This document shows positions 54,030 through 63,195 of a stretch of 64,000 nucleotides of DNA, piece after piece. The stretch is taken from assembly GCA_003298465.1 (NCBI GenBank), contig QNGA01000012.1, forward strand, positions 36,763 to 100,762, read 5' to 3'. The stretch comes from a halophilic archaeon. GTDB taxonomy: Archaea; Halobacteriota; Halobacteria; Halobacteriales; Haladaptataceae. Below the pieces are notes generated by a model, which saw nothing but the letters and a program-made list of their open reading frames with translations, searched no databases and was not told where the DNA came from. Numbering within the stretch: position 1 is the first letter of the stretch; every line of letters starts with the position of its first letter. Made by a program: the position numbers and the translations under genes.

Positions 54030-54263
54030 TCAGTCGTCGGCGGGGACGTCGCCGGTCCAGTTCGCGTCGGTCGTCCCGGGTGCGGCGTCCTCGGCGTGCG
54101 TCGGCGATTCGTCGCGGGTGGCGACGTCGTTCGTCGGTTCGTCTCGCTCTCGGGCGGTCTCTTCGTCGGCGTCGTCTGTCGCTGTCGGCGGCGAGGAGTA
54201 CAGGAACCCCCGACTGGAGCTTCGCGGTGCCATATCGTTCCACGGTCGCCCAGCATCCTTCAT
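54030..54263 (-). CDS. Possible small acidic protein, weakly supported
   Basis: This is a 77-residue frame starting MKDAGRPWNDMAPRSSSRGF, followed by a low-complexity acidic tail (DDADEETARERDEPTNDV). An ATACAAATA box on the minus strand at about 54289-54299 lies roughly 31 bp before the ATG at 54263, which is good promoter evidence, and the AT-rich divergent region supports two promoters. There is no recognisable domain. It could instead be a regulatory leader. Confidence 0.45.
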   Translation of the reverse strand: MKDAGRPWNDMAPRSSSRGFLYSSPPTATDDADEETARERDEPTNDVATRDESPTHAEDAAPGTTDANWTGDVPADD

Positions 54264-54362
54264 AAGACCACCCCTACGAGAATCAATGTTATTTGTATAC
54301 ATATAAGGGGTATAAGGTACGTGCGCCGAACGATTTACCCTCTCCCGCTCGGAACGCCCGGC

Positions 54363-55541
54363 ATGGACGAGCAACGGGACCCTGTCGCCCGCTCGGCGGA
54401 CGGATCGACGGACCTCTACGAGGTTTCGACGTGGGAGCAGCGGAGTCGGTTCGACCGGTTCTCCACCCGCGTCTACGCCGCCATCGTTCGGACCACGCAC
54501 ACCGTCGTCGTCCTGCTCGCGCTCCTCATCCTCGTCGCCCAGTTCGCGCTCGGCGGCCTCGCGGCCATCACCGACCCCTGGATCGGCGCGTTCGTCCTGC
54601 TGTCGGTCGTCCCCGCGTTCGGCATCGCGGCGTACATCTGGTACGCGGACGTGACGAGTTCCGAACCGCTGTCGCTGCTCGTCGGCACCTTCCTGCTGGG
54701 CATCCTGTTCGCGGGGTTCGCGGCCGTCCTGAACAGTCTCGCGCAACCGCTGTTCCAGTCGGTTCCGCTCGTCGGGATGGTCCTCTTCTTCTACGTCGTC
54801 GTCGCGCCGGTCGAGGAGACGGTGAAGATGCTCGCGGTCCGGCTGTACCCCTTCCGGCGACCCCAGTTCGACGCGGTCGTCGACGGTGCCGTGTACGGCG
54901 CAGTGGCCGGCCTCGGCTTCGCCACCATCGAGAACGCCATCTACATCAGCCAGGAGTTCCTCGCCAGTTCCACCACCCCCCAGCCGTTCGTCGCAGCCGG
55001 CAGGACCGCCGTCTTCCGGCTGTTCGCCGGCCCCGGCCACGTCATCTACTCGGCGTTCGCGGGCTACTACCTCGGCCTCGCGAAGTTCAACGAGGAGAAC
55101 GCCGGCCCCATCGTCGTCAAGGGACTGCTCATCGCGGCGCTCATCCACGCGACGTACAACTCGCTGGTCGGCGTCGTTCCCGCGGTGGTGACCGGACTCT
55201 TCCCGTCGATACCGGCCACGGCGGCCTTCGTCGGCTTCGTGCTCGTCTACGACGGCATCTTCGGCTACCTGCTGTACCGGAAGATAGCGCGCTACCGCAG
55301 CGCGTACGAGGAGTTCGCGGCCGCCCCGACCGCGGACGCCGCGCCCGCGGCGGGTCTCGACGACTCCGCGGTCGGACTCGAAGCCGACTCCGGAGCGGAG
55401 TCCGACGACTTCGTGGTCGGTCGGGACGCTGACTCCGAGACGGAGTCCGACGACTCTGCGCTTGGGCTGGACGCCGACTCTGGAACGGGGTCCGACGACG
55501 CCGATACCGACGACGATTCGCGGTCGAGATTCGACGACTGA
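54363..55541 (+). CDS. PrsW-type intramembrane metalloprotease with acidic repeat tail
   Basis: This is a 392-residue membrane protein with about nine hydrophobic segments. The PrsW active-site residues are visible: VVVAPVEETVKMLAV (Glu-Glu), VAGLGFATIENAIYI (Glu-Asn), and His in AGPGHVIYSAFAGYY and LIHATYNSLVG. The family cleaves membrane-bound anti-sigma or other substrates. The C-terminus from about residue 333 is three 15-residue repeats of the type DDSxxGxxADSxxES. A longer frame upstream crosses the AT-rich promoter, so the ATG at 54363 is chosen. Confidence 0.9.
   Translation: MDEQRDPVARSADGSTDLYEVSTWEQRSRFDRFSTRVYAAIVRTTHTVVVLLALLILVAQFALGGLAAITDPWIGAFVLLSVVPAFGIAAYIWYADVTSSEPLSLLVGTFLLGILFAGFAAVLNSLAQPLFQSVPLVGMVLFFYVVVAPVEETVKMLAVRLYPFRRPQFDAVVDGAVYGAVAGLGFATIENAIYISQEFLASSTTPQPFVAAGRTAVFRLFAGPGHVIYSAFAGYYLGLAKFNEENAGPIVVKGLLIAALIHATYNSLVGVVPAVVTGLFPSIPATAAFVGFVLVYDGIFGYLLYRKIARYRSAYEEFAAAPTADAAPAAGLDDSAVGLEADSGAESDDFVVGRDADSETESDDSALGLDADSGTGSDDADTDDDSRSRFDD
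55359..55493 (+). repeat. Three tandem 45-bp coding repeats
   Basis: Units at 55359-55403, 55404-55448 and 55449-55493 each encode an Asp-Asp-rich 15-mer such as DDSAVGLEADSGAES, DDFVVGRDADSETES and DDSALGLDADSGTGS. They lie in the cytoplasmic or surface tail of the PrsW-like protease. The copies differ at several bases, so this is an old or selected repeat, not a recent duplication. Confidence 0.85.
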
Positions 55542-55547
55542 CCGACC

Positions 55548-56189
55548 TCACTCCGCCAGCATGCGCTCGACGTACTTCGCCAGCACGTCGACTTCGAGGT
55601 GGACGGGGTCCCCCGGCTCCTTCTCGGAGAGGTTCGTCAGTTCGCGCGTCGTCGGGATGACGGCGACCGTGAACGTCCCCTCGCCGCGCTCGGCGACCGT
55701 GAGGCTGATGCCGTCGAGCGCCACCGACCCCTTGTCGGCGACGTACGCCTCGTACCCCTCCGGGACGGCGAACTCGTACTCCCATCCCCCTCGCGGCGGA
55801 GCGCCGCTCGACTCCTCCGAGGTCCGGAGCACTTCGCCGTCCTCCCCCACTCGCCGCACGTCCACGACCTCGGTCACGGTGTCGACGTGGCCCTGGACGA
55901 AGTGACCGTCGAGGCGGTCGTCCGCCCGGAGCGCGCGTTCGAGGTTGACCGCGTCGCCGACGGCGACCTCGTCGAAGTAGGTCTTCTCGACGGTCTCGCT
56001 CGCGAGGAACACTTCGAACGACTCCTCGTCGAACGACTCGACGGTGAGGCAGGCACCGCTGACGCTGACGCTCGCGCCGTGGTTCAGGTCCGAAAGCACC
56101 TCGTCAGCGGCGATGGTCAGGCGGCGACCGCCCTCGTCGTCGGTTACCGCGCGCACTTCGCCCGCCTCCGCAACGATTCCGGTAAACAT
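55548..56189 (-). CDS. ribE: Riboflavin synthase, bacterial-type
   Basis: This 213-residue enzyme makes riboflavin from two molecules of 6,7-dimethyl-8-ribityllumazine. It starts MFTGIVAEAGEVRAVTDDEG and holds both lumazine-binding repeats: SVSVSGACLTVESFDEESF and SEETSGHF-like DRLDGHFVQGHVDTVTEV, then GSVALDGISLTVAERGEG. It is the trimeric bacterial family, which haloarchaea use instead of the archaeal RibC type. It is convergent with the protease gene, with a 6-bp gap. Confidence 0.95.
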   Translation of the reverse strand: MFTGIVAEAGEVRAVTDDEGGRRLTIAADEVLSDLNHGASVSVSGACLTVESFDEESFEVFLASETVEKTYFDEVAVGDAVNLERALRADDRLDGHFVQGHVDTVTEVVDVRRVGEDGEVLRTSEESSGAPPRGGWEYEFAVPEGYEAYVADKGSVALDGISLTVAERGEGTFTVAVIPTTRELTNLSEKEPGDPVHLEVDVLAKYVERMLAE

Positions 56190-56282
56190 ACCAGATTCGT
56201 GAAGCGGTGCGGTGAAAATCCTTCCGGATGCCGGCCGGGAGGCTCCGGCGGACTTTTGCCCGCCCCCCGACTACCGGTCCCC

Positions 56283-56522
56283 ATGAACCTGGGAATCCTC
56301 GACACCGTCAGCCTGGCGGCGACGCTGGTGTTCGCGCTCCCCGTCGCCCTGCTGGGTGTCGAGCGCCTGCTCGCGGGCCAGACGCTCGTCGGCGGCGGCT
56401 TCCTCGCCGTCGGCGTCCTGATGGTCGTCCTCCAGGAGTGGCTGACGACGCCCACCGACGTCCCGGCGGAAGCCGCCCAGCGCGTCGTCGGTCGGGTCGC
56501 GGAGTCGGACGACGAGGAGTGA
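56283..56522 (+). CDS. Small two-helix membrane protein
   Basis: This 79-residue protein starts MNLGILDTVSLAATLVFALP. Two hydrophobic helices (SLAATLVFALPVALLGVERL and GGGFLAVGVLMVVLQEWLTT) precede a short acidic tail (AESDDEE). It is divergent from riboflavin synthase. It matches a haloarchaeal small-membrane-protein pattern with no known role. Confidence 0.75.
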   Translation: MNLGILDTVSLAATLVFALPVALLGVERLLAGQTLVGGGFLAVGVLMVVLQEWLTTPTDVPAEAAQRVVGRVAESDDEE

Positions 56523-56618
56523 CCGAGGAATCGAACGACGCGGAAGCCGCGTGCGTCTACCACCCGGGCACAAAGTACAATACGGGAACCGCTGATTTTG
56601 CGTCGGGGGAGAAACGAC

Positions 56619-56762
56619 ATGTTCACCAACGCCGCCGACCGTCGAGCCGTAGCCGACGGTCCGACCGGTGCGGTCGACTCACGTGGTTTCGTTCGGAAAA
56701 ACGACGGTTCGAGGGACGCCGCGGTCGCTGCATCCGACCGCGACCCGGAGGGTCCGGCGTGA
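56619..56762 (+). CDS. 47-residue ORF translationally coupled to the SRPBCC gene
   Basis: The frame starts at the ATG at 56619 and encodes MFTNAADRRAVADGPTGAVD and then SRGFVRKNDGSRDAAVAASD, ending RDPEGPA. Its TGA at 56760-56762 overlaps the GTG start of the SRPBCC gene at 56759 (GTGA). A TACAATA box lies roughly 38 bp upstream. There is no metal site or membrane segment. It might be a true small protein or a leader that couples translation; conservation would decide. Confidence 0.6.
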   Translation: MFTNAADRRAVADGPTGAVDSRGFVRKNDGSRDAAVAASDRDPEGPA

Positions 56763-57484
56763 GCCCGCCGGCCCGGAACGCGCCGGCGGACTCCCCGTCG
56801 GCCGCCGACGCCGGCAACGTCGAACGCGTCGCCTCCGCAGTGTTCGGCGGGGCGCTCCTGTCGTTCGGGCTCAGACGACGGTCGCTGGTCGGAACGGCGG
56901 TGGCGCTGGTCGGCGGATGGCTGCTGTACCACGCCGTCGACGGTGACCGCTCGCTCGGCGCGCCCGCCGGGAACCGACGCGGTCCTGGGGTGGCGACGGA
57001 CGGCCGGACGGTCGAGCGGTCCATCACCGTCGGCGAACCCGCGGACGAACTCGCCGAGTACTGGCGCGACCCCGAACGGCTCTCGCGCGTCGTCGGTCAC
57101 TTCGCGGCGGTGACGCCCGCCGGCGAGGAGCGTCATCGCTGGGAAGTCGGGGGGCCGCTGGGACGGAGCGTCTCGTGGGAGACGCGACTCGACGCGGACG
57201 GCGAACCGCTGCACTGGGAGTCGCTTCCGGGCGCGGCGGTGCCCAACGAGGGGTCGGTGGAGTTCCGCCCGGCGCCGGGCGACCGGGGGACGGAAGTGAC
57301 GCTCCGCGTCCGGTTCGACCCGCCCGGCGGACGCGTCGGCGACGCGGCGATGAACCGCCTCGGTGTCGTGCCCGACGCGCTCGTCGGCACGGCGCTCCGC
57401 CGCTTCAAGAGCCTCGCCGAGACGGGCGAGATTCCGACGCTCGAACGCAATCCGTCCGCCCGCGGGAGCGGTGATCTGCTATGA
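56759..57484 (+). CDS. SRPBCC-fold (polyketide cyclase-like) protein with membrane helix
   Basis: This 241-residue protein starts with GTG at 56759, coupled to the upstream small ORF. After a Pro/Ala-rich start, a hydrophobic pair (SVFGGALLSFGLRR-type AVFGGALLSFGLRRRSLVGT and AVALVGGWLLYHAV) anchors it to the membrane. A START-like domain follows (VERSITVGEPADELAEYWRD, then PERLSRVVGHFAAVTPAGEE and DRGTEVTLRVRFDPPGGRVG). Such proteins are found beside zinc alcohol dehydrogenases. It overlaps the next gene by four bases (ATGA at 57481-57484). Confidence 0.85.
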   Translation: MSPPARNAPADSPSAADAGNVERVASAVFGGALLSFGLRRRSLVGTAVALVGGWLLYHAVDGDRSLGAPAGNRRGPGVATDGRTVERSITVGEPADELAEYWRDPERLSRVVGHFAAVTPAGEERHRWEVGGPLGRSVSWETRLDADGEPLHWESLPGAAVPNEGSVEFRPAPGDRGTEVTLRVRFDPPGGRVGDAAMNRLGVVPDALVGTALRRFKSLAETGEIPTLERNPSARGSGDLL

Positions 57485-58650
57485 GAGCGCTCTGCTGGGA
57501 GGGCGTCAACGACCTGCAGGTGGAGGACGTCCCCGACCCCGAAATCGTGAACCCTCGCGACGTCGTCCTGCGGGTGTCGCTGTCGACGGCCTGCGGTTCC
57601 GACCTGCACTTCATCGACGGGTACCTCCCGACGATGCGCGAGGGGGACGTCATCGGCCACGAGTTCATGGGCGAAGTCGCGGCCGTCGGTCGCAAGGTGG
57701 AGACGGTCGAGGAGGGCGACCGCGTGGTCGTCCCCTCGTTCGTCGGCTGCGGCAACTGCGCGTACTGCCGGGACGACCTCTGGTCGCTCTGTGACAACAC
57801 GAACCCGAACCCGGAGCTCCAGGAGCCGGTCCTCGGCTATCCGACCGCCGGCATCTACGGCTACACGCACGCCTTCGGCGGCTACGCGGGGTCGCACGCC
57901 GAGTACGTGCGGGTGCCCCACGCCGACGAGGACTGCTTTACCGTCCCGGACGAACTGGACGACGAGCAGGCGCTGTTCGCCTCCGACGCCTGGCCCACGG
58001 GCTACATGGGTGCGGACTTCTGCGACATCGAGGAGGGCGACGTCGTCGCCGTCTGGGGCTGCGGCGGAGTCGGGCTCATGGCCCAACAGAGCGCCGCTCT
58101 CATGGGTGCCGAGCGCGTCGTCGGCATCGACCGCATCCCGGAGCGACTGCGGATGGCGCGGGAGGAGGCGGGGTCCGAGACCATCGACTACACCGAGGTC
58201 GACAGCGTCGTCGACGAGTTGAAGGGGATGACCGGCGGACGCGGTCCCGACGCCTGCATCGACGCGGTGGGGATGGAGGCCCACGGAACCGGCATCGCGC
58301 ACGCCTACGACCGCACGAAGCAGGCGCTCAGGCTCCACACCGACCGCGGCGAGGCGCTGCGGCAGGCCATCGTCGCCTGCCGGAAGGGCGGAACGCTGTC
58401 GATTCTCGGCGTCTACGGGCTGATGGACAAGTTCCCGCTCGGCATCGTGATGAACAAGGGTCTCACCGTCCGCACCGCCCAGCAACACGGCCAGCGGTAC
58501 GTCCCCCAGTTGCTGGAGCACGTCGCGGAGGGCGAGATGGACCCGTCGTATCTGGCGACCCACCGGTTCTCGCTGGAGGACGCGCCGCGCGGATACGAAC
58601 TGTTCAAGCACAAGCAGGACGGGTGCGTTCGACCGGTGTTCGAGCCCTGA
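57481..58650 (+). CDS. Zinc-dependent medium-chain dehydrogenase, formaldehyde-dehydrogenase-like
   Basis: This is a 389-residue MDR oxidoreductase. The catalytic zinc site is in TACGSDLHFID (Cys) and VIGHEFMGEVAAVG (His-Glu). The structural zinc lobe is CGNCAYCRDDLWSLC (four Cys). The Rossmann motif is VAVWGCGGVGLMAQQSAALM. The insertion between about residues 112 and 135 and the pattern HAYDRTKQALRLHTDRGEA resemble glutathione-independent formaldehyde dehydrogenases. The substrate is unproven. Confidence 0.9.
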   Translation: MRALCWEGVNDLQVEDVPDPEIVNPRDVVLRVSLSTACGSDLHFIDGYLPTMREGDVIGHEFMGEVAAVGRKVETVEEGDRVVVPSFVGCGNCAYCRDDLWSLCDNTNPNPELQEPVLGYPTAGIYGYTHAFGGYAGSHAEYVRVPHADEDCFTVPDELDDEQALFASDAWPTGYMGADFCDIEEGDVVAVWGCGGVGLMAQQSAALMGAERVVGIDRIPERLRMAREEAGSETIDYTEVDSVVDELKGMTGGRGPDACIDAVGMEAHGTGIAHAYDRTKQALRLHTDRGEALRQAIVACRKGGTLSILGVYGLMDKFPLGIVMNKGLTVRTAQQHGQRYVPQLLEHVAEGEMDPSYLATHRFSLEDAPRGYELFKHKQDGCVRPVFEP

Positions 58651-58742
58651 CGACCGCGCGTCGGCGGCGACCACGGCACCGCCGCGAAGCCGGGGCACCC
58701 TCGCGACCTCATTATCAATCGTAATACCAGCCAGCAAGCATT

Positions 58743-59963
58743 ATGAACGGAGGGTGTGATGGACGGTTCGTGAACGCGAAGCTGATCTCCGCTTCGATTC
58801 CCAAGACGCGGCAGATACCGACGCTCGTGTCCGGGTTCGCCGTTCTGCTCACCGTCTTTTTCCTCGGCGAACTGGTCGTCTTCCACGGCGCGGAGTACGT
58901 CGCCTCGGACGACTTTCTCGTCAGCCTTCTCACCTCCGGCGTCTTCGTCGTGGGGCTCCTCTACGGCGGCTACTGGCTCGCTCGCAGTGACCTTCCGCCC
59001 GGACGGTACCCACGCATCGTCAAGTGGATGGGCGGTGGCGCGGCGTTCTCCCTCGCTATCAACTTCCCCATGCTGGTGATCTGGGCGTACGACTTCCCGG
59101 CGCAGGTCGGATGGGTGCGGTTCGCGGTGAGCGTCGGCGCGGCGGGCGGTCTCCTGGTCGGTTGCATCGAGGCGCAGGCCATCCAACGCGAAATCGTCGC
59201 CGAACGGACCGCCGTCCGCGCCGAAGTCGCCGAGAAGGAGCGCCAGTGGCTGGACTACCTCAACGGACTCCTCAGACACGAGGTGTTGAACACGACGAAC
59301 GTCATCACCGGGAACGCGTCGCTCCTGCTGGAGGACGACGACCTCCCCGACGACGCCCGCGATAGCCTGCGGACGATCCGTCGCCAGAGCGGCGACATGG
59401 CGAAGGTCATCCAGGACGTTCGCGTCCTGATAGACGCGACCCAGGACGTCACCGAACCGGAACCGAAGGATCTCACGAACGTGCTCGACGCGGAACTGGA
59501 GAAACTCCGGAGCACCTACGAATCGGTCGAGGTCGACGCCGACCTCCCGGACGACGCCTCGGTGGTGGCCGACGACCTCCTCCCGCGCATCTACTCGAAC
59601 CTGCTCAGGAACGCGGTCGAACACAACGACGGCGCGCCCGCCCGGGTGACCGTGACCGCCGAGCGGACGGCCGACGCGGTCGTCGTTCGCATCGCGGACG
59701 ACGGTCCCGGGATTCCGGCGGACGAGCGGTCGACGCTGTTCGAGCGCAGCGACAACACCGGGGCGACTCACGGCCTCGGTCTCTACCTCGTCCGAACGCT
59801 GGCCGAACGCTACGGCGGAACCGTCGAACTGACCGAGACGGGCCCCGACGGAAGCGCGTTCACCGTCGAACTTCCCGCGGCGGAGGCCGGGGAGTTCGAC
59901 GACGCCTCGTCCGGCGCTCGATTCGACGCGAACGCCGGCGCGACCGAGACGCAGGCCGGGTAG
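58743..59963 (+). CDS. Membrane-bound sensor histidine kinase
   Basis: This is a 406-residue sensor with four predicted membrane helices in the first 145 residues (TLVSGFAVLLTVFFLGELVV and VGAAGGLLVGCIEAQAIQ among them). The H-box is YLNGLLRHEVLNTTNVI (H179). The catalytic domain has NLLRNAVEHN (N box), IADDGPGIPADERST (G1) and THGLGLYLVRTLAERYGG (G2). The ligand is unknown. An ATTATCAAT box is about 28 bp before the ATG at 58743. No partner response regulator is adjacent. Confidence 0.93.
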   Translation: MNGGCDGRFVNAKLISASIPKTRQIPTLVSGFAVLLTVFFLGELVVFHGAEYVASDDFLVSLLTSGVFVVGLLYGGYWLARSDLPPGRYPRIVKWMGGGAAFSLAINFPMLVIWAYDFPAQVGWVRFAVSVGAAGGLLVGCIEAQAIQREIVAERTAVRAEVAEKERQWLDYLNGLLRHEVLNTTNVITGNASLLLEDDDLPDDARDSLRTIRRQSGDMAKVIQDVRVLIDATQDVTEPEPKDLTNVLDAELEKLRSTYESVEVDADLPDDASVVADDLLPRIYSNLLRNAVEHNDGAPARVTVTAERTADAVVVRIADDGPGIPADERSTLFERSDNTGATHGLGLYLVRTLAERYGGTVELTETGPDGSAFTVELPAAEAGEFDDASSGARFDANAGATETQAG

Positions 59964-60023
59964 CGTCGCCGCTCGGTCGCGTCGGGCCCCGGGACGGTCG
60001 CGCGCTCGAACCGGGACGGACTC

Positions 60024-61865
60024 TCAGGGCGTGCTCTCGACTTCCTCGCCGAGCACGTCCTCGACCGTGGTGTCGCCCGGTTCGTTGTCGAGGAGGACGT
60101 CGAGCGGGAGCGTCGGCGCACCGTTGACGAGGTTCTCCATGATCACGAGGCGCTTCCGGGCGCGGCTCATGCCGACGTAGAACACGCGGCGCTCGTTGTC
60201 GGTGAGGATGGGCACGGGGTCGGTGGTGGACGTGAACTCGTCGACGCTGGGCACCTCGGTCTCGTCGTCGATGGAGGCGGCCATCTGCTCGACGACCTTC
60301 TCCGTGAGGTCGGTCGAGACGAACACGTGGTCGGCCTCGCGACCCTTCGCGCTGTGGATGGTGCCGACGCGCACGCGACTGCGGTCCATATCTCGGTAGT
60401 CGCCCTCGAAGTACGACTCCATCGAGTTGCGCTGGTAGCTCGTGACCTTCCGCACCATGTCGGCGGCCGCGGCCGGACCGGGCATGAACGGCACGTGGTC
60501 GGTGACGACGTCGGGGTCGACCTCTATCTCCGTCAGGTCGTCGACGCCGGCCGCCTCCTTGCGCTCGTCGATGTCGTCGAAGAAGTCGTCGCGCTCGTTC
60601 GTTCCGAACGCGGAGTCGGCGAGCATGTCGGCGAGTCGCCGGGCTTCCAGACCGTTCACCGGTTCGTCGCGGTCGATCTTGTCGACGGCGTCGACGTACT
60701 GGTTCAGGCGGTCGGTCCACATCCGCTGGTCGGTCAGGGTGCGGAACGGGATGCCCTCGTCGATGAACTCGTCGATGAACCGGAACATCTGGTAGCGCGC
60801 CCGGAACAGTATCATCATCGTTCCGTCGTGGTTCTCGACCGTGTACCGGACGTTGCGGACGAGTTCCAGCATCGACGGGCTCTCGACGGCCTCCACGGTG
60901 CCGCCCTCGACGCGCGGCGAGAGGTTCTTCTCCTGGCGCTCCTCGATGTGGCCGACCTCCTGCTGGACGACCTTCAGTATGCGCGACGGGAGGCGGTGGG
61001 AGGTGTCGAGGATGACGTCGTTGCCGCCCTCCCCGAGCAGTAGCTTGGGGTCCGCGCCCTGCCACGCGTAGACGACCTGGTCGTCGTCGCCCGCGATGAG
61101 GACGTTCTTCATGTGGGGCTTCCACTCCTCGTAGATGTCGAACTGTAGCTGGGTGATGTCCTGGAACTCGTCGATGACGAGGTAGTCGACGTTCGGGAGC
61201 AGCGAGCGCTGCTTCACGCGCTCCAGCATGTCCGCGAACCCGATGAGGCCGTGCTCGCCCTTGTACGCCCGCCAGCCGCGGATGGCCTCGGGGACGTCGA
61301 AGCGGTCGTCGTCGCTCGGCCACGTCGGCGTGTACTTGTTGCCCTCCTGGGCGTTCGGGTCGATGTCCGGCGGTAGACGCACCTCCTCCTCGTTCCACTG
61401 GAACGGGACGTCGTACCAGTCCGCCACGTCGCGGCGGGTGCGCTGGAGCCACTGCGAGGTGGCGATTATCTTGTTGCCGAGCGTCGTCGAACGCGCGGTT
61501 CGGCGGCCCGAGCCGCTGTACTCGTCTTCGAACTCCAGGCCGTACTCCTCGCAGAACTCCTTCTTGTCGGACTCGCCGACCACGTCGCCTCGCGAGAGGT
61601 TGAGGAGTTCGTACGCCTTCGCGTGCATCGTGCAGACGTTCCCCTGGAGGGTGCGGGGGTCGACGTCCAGGCGTTCCGCGAGGCGCTCGCGGACCTCGTT
61701 CGCGGCCGCGCGAGTGTAGGAGACGACGAGCACGTCGTTGACGGCGACGTCGTCGCGGTCGAGGATCTCCTCGACGCGGTCCAGCAGCTCGGTCGTCTTA
61801 CCGCTTCCCGGGCCGCCGAACAGTCGGGTTACTTTCGCTTCCGCCTCGGCCTCAGTCGTAGTCAT
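60024..61865 (-). CDS. UvrD/Rep-type superfamily 1 DNA helicase
   Basis: This 613-residue helicase has Walker A FGGPGSGKTTELL near residue 17, motif Ia VLVVSYTRAAANEV, motif II LVIDEFQDITQ, motif III AGDDDQVVYAWQGADP, motif V RVGTIHSAKGREADHVF and motif VI RRVFYVGMSRARKRL. It unwinds DNA with ATP, probably in repair. There is no nuclease or extra C-terminal domain. It is shorter than typical UvrD (about 720 residues) because the insert domains are compact. No partner gene is adjacent. Confidence 0.95.
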   Translation of the reverse strand: MTTTEAEAEAKVTRLFGGPGSGKTTELLDRVEEILDRDDVAVNDVLVVSYTRAAANEVRERLAERLDVDPRTLQGNVCTMHAKAYELLNLSRGDVVGESDKKEFCEEYGLEFEDEYSGSGRRTARSTTLGNKIIATSQWLQRTRRDVADWYDVPFQWNEEEVRLPPDIDPNAQEGNKYTPTWPSDDDRFDVPEAIRGWRAYKGEHGLIGFADMLERVKQRSLLPNVDYLVIDEFQDITQLQFDIYEEWKPHMKNVLIAGDDDQVVYAWQGADPKLLLGEGGNDVILDTSHRLPSRILKVVQQEVGHIEERQEKNLSPRVEGGTVEAVESPSMLELVRNVRYTVENHDGTMMILFRARYQMFRFIDEFIDEGIPFRTLTDQRMWTDRLNQYVDAVDKIDRDEPVNGLEARRLADMLADSAFGTNERDDFFDDIDERKEAAGVDDLTEIEVDPDVVTDHVPFMPGPAAAADMVRKVTSYQRNSMESYFEGDYRDMDRSRVRVGTIHSAKGREADHVFVSTDLTEKVVEQMAASIDDETEVPSVDEFTSTTDPVPILTDNERRVFYVGMSRARKRLVIMENLVNGAPTLPLDVLLDNEPGDTTVEDVLGEEVESTP

Positions 61866-61939
61866 TACACCACCACAAGTGACGGGAACCTATAAAACGA
61901 CGTGAATCGAAATCGCCGTTTCGCCGGACTATCCGTCAC

Positions 61940-62098
61940 TCAATTGCCACGTGGTGACCGCGCCTTCCGAACGTCGGATCCGTCGCGAATCTTGTCCTCA
62001 CACTCCGGACAGACGCGCGGCTCGTCGACGTCTCGCGGGGTGAACACTCGCGCGTAGGCCGCCGTCACGAACGCCCCGCAGTTCTTGCACTCTGGCAT
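61940..62098 (-). CDS. Small zinc-ribbon protein, haloarchaea-specific (DUF7563-like)
   Basis: This 52-residue protein starts at the ATG at 62098 with MPECKNCGAFVTAAYARVFT and continues DVDEPRVCPECEDKIRDG. CxxC (C4, C7) and CxxC (C30, C33) make a likely zinc ribbon. The C-terminus is short and basic. A TTTATTGTAAG-like box lies about 34 bp upstream. Short zinc proteins of this type are abundant in haloarchaea and often lack an annotation. I place it with the DUF7563 family with moderate confidence. Confidence 0.8.
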   Translation of the reverse strand: MPECKNCGAFVTAAYARVFTPRDVDEPRVCPECEDKIRDGSDVRKARSPRGN

Positions 62099-62269
62099 TC
62101 TGGCTCGGCGCATGGGTTCGAAATCTTACAATAAATGTCTGTCGACATCTCTCCGAAGTGCCGACGGCACCGTCCGCTTCGGGACCCACCCCCGGCGTCT
62201 CCGCGTCGGCGTCGGTCCGGGGCGCCCACCGCCACGACAGCTAAGCCGAAAGCGACGCGAGTAGGGCCG

Positions 62270-63166
62270 ATGGCAGTTCCGCTAGCGGTGTACGTCCTCT
62301 CGCTCGTACCGGCCGTGCTCTGGGGGTTCGAGCCGGTCGTCTCGAAGCGAGGGATGGACGCCGGCGGGAGCGCGCTCCAGGCGTCGCTGGTCGTGGTCGT
62401 CGTCGACAGCGGCCTCTACTGGCTCGCGCTGCTGGCGCTGCGCGGCACCGATCCGCTCGCCGCGCTCTCCCCGGCCGCCGTCGCGGTCTTCTTCGTCGCC
62501 GGGCTGGTCGGGACCGCGCTGGGACGGCTGGCGACGTTCACGGGCGTCCACCGCGTCGGCGCGAGCATCAACAGCGCCGGCATCAGCGCTCGCCCGCTGT
62601 TCGCGACCGCGCTGGCGTTCGCGTGGCTCGGCGAACCGGTCTCGCTCGCGACCGCCGCGGGTATCGTCGTTCTCGTCGCCGGACTCGTGGTGCTCGCGCT
62701 CGCGAAAGGTGGCGACGTCGGCGGCTGGCGGCCCCGCGAACTGCTCTTTCCCCTCTCGGCCGCGGCCGCGTTCGCGGTCGGAAACGTCGTCCGGCGGTAC
62801 GGCCTCGAGACGTCGCCGGCCACGGCGCTGCAGGCGGTCGCGCTGAACGAGACGGCGGCGCTCGTCGCACTGGCGGGGTACGCCGCCGTTCGCGGGCGGC
62901 GGGACGTGCTGACCGCGCCGCGGGAGACGTACGCCCGGTTCGCCGTCAGCGGCCTGCTCACGGCGGTCGCACTGCTGTCGCTGTTCGCCGCGCTGGCGGT
63001 GCCCGCCGGCCGTATCGCCGTCGTCGACCCGCTGACGGGGACCGCGCCGCTCTTCACGACTCTCTTCGCCTACTTCCTGCTCCGGGACATAGAGCGCGTG
63101 ACGTACGGCGTCGTCGCGGGCGCGGCGCTGGTCGTCGTCGGGGCCGGGATGATAACCGCGCTGTGA
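62270..63166 (+). CDS. EamA/DMT-superfamily transporter
   Basis: This is a 298-residue membrane protein with about ten hydrophobic segments in two EamA repeats. Repeat 1 starts [20 protein letters not shown], and repeat 2 around [17 protein letters not shown]. The pattern [20 protein letters not shown] is typical of the drug/metabolite family. The substrate (amino acids, sugars or metabolites) is unknown. The start at 62270 excludes an Arg-rich extension; a GCTAAGC box is about 27 bp upstream. Confidence 0.9.
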   Translation: MAVPLAVYVLSLVPAVLWGFEPVVSKRGMDAGGSALQASLVVVVVDSGLYWLALLALRGTDPLAALSPAAVAVFFVAGLVGTALGRLATFTGVHRVGASINSAGISARPLFATALAFAWLGEPVSLATAAGIVVLVAGLVVLALAKGGDVGGWRPRELLFPLSAAAAFAVGNVVRRYGLETSPATALQAVALNETAALVALAGYAAVRGRRDVLTAPRETYARFAVSGLLTAVALLSLFAALAVPAGRIAVVDPLTGTAPLFTTLFAYFLLRDIERVTYGVVAGAALVVVGAGMITAL

Positions 63167-63195
63167 ACGGACGACGGGCCTCGGCGGTTCGACGG

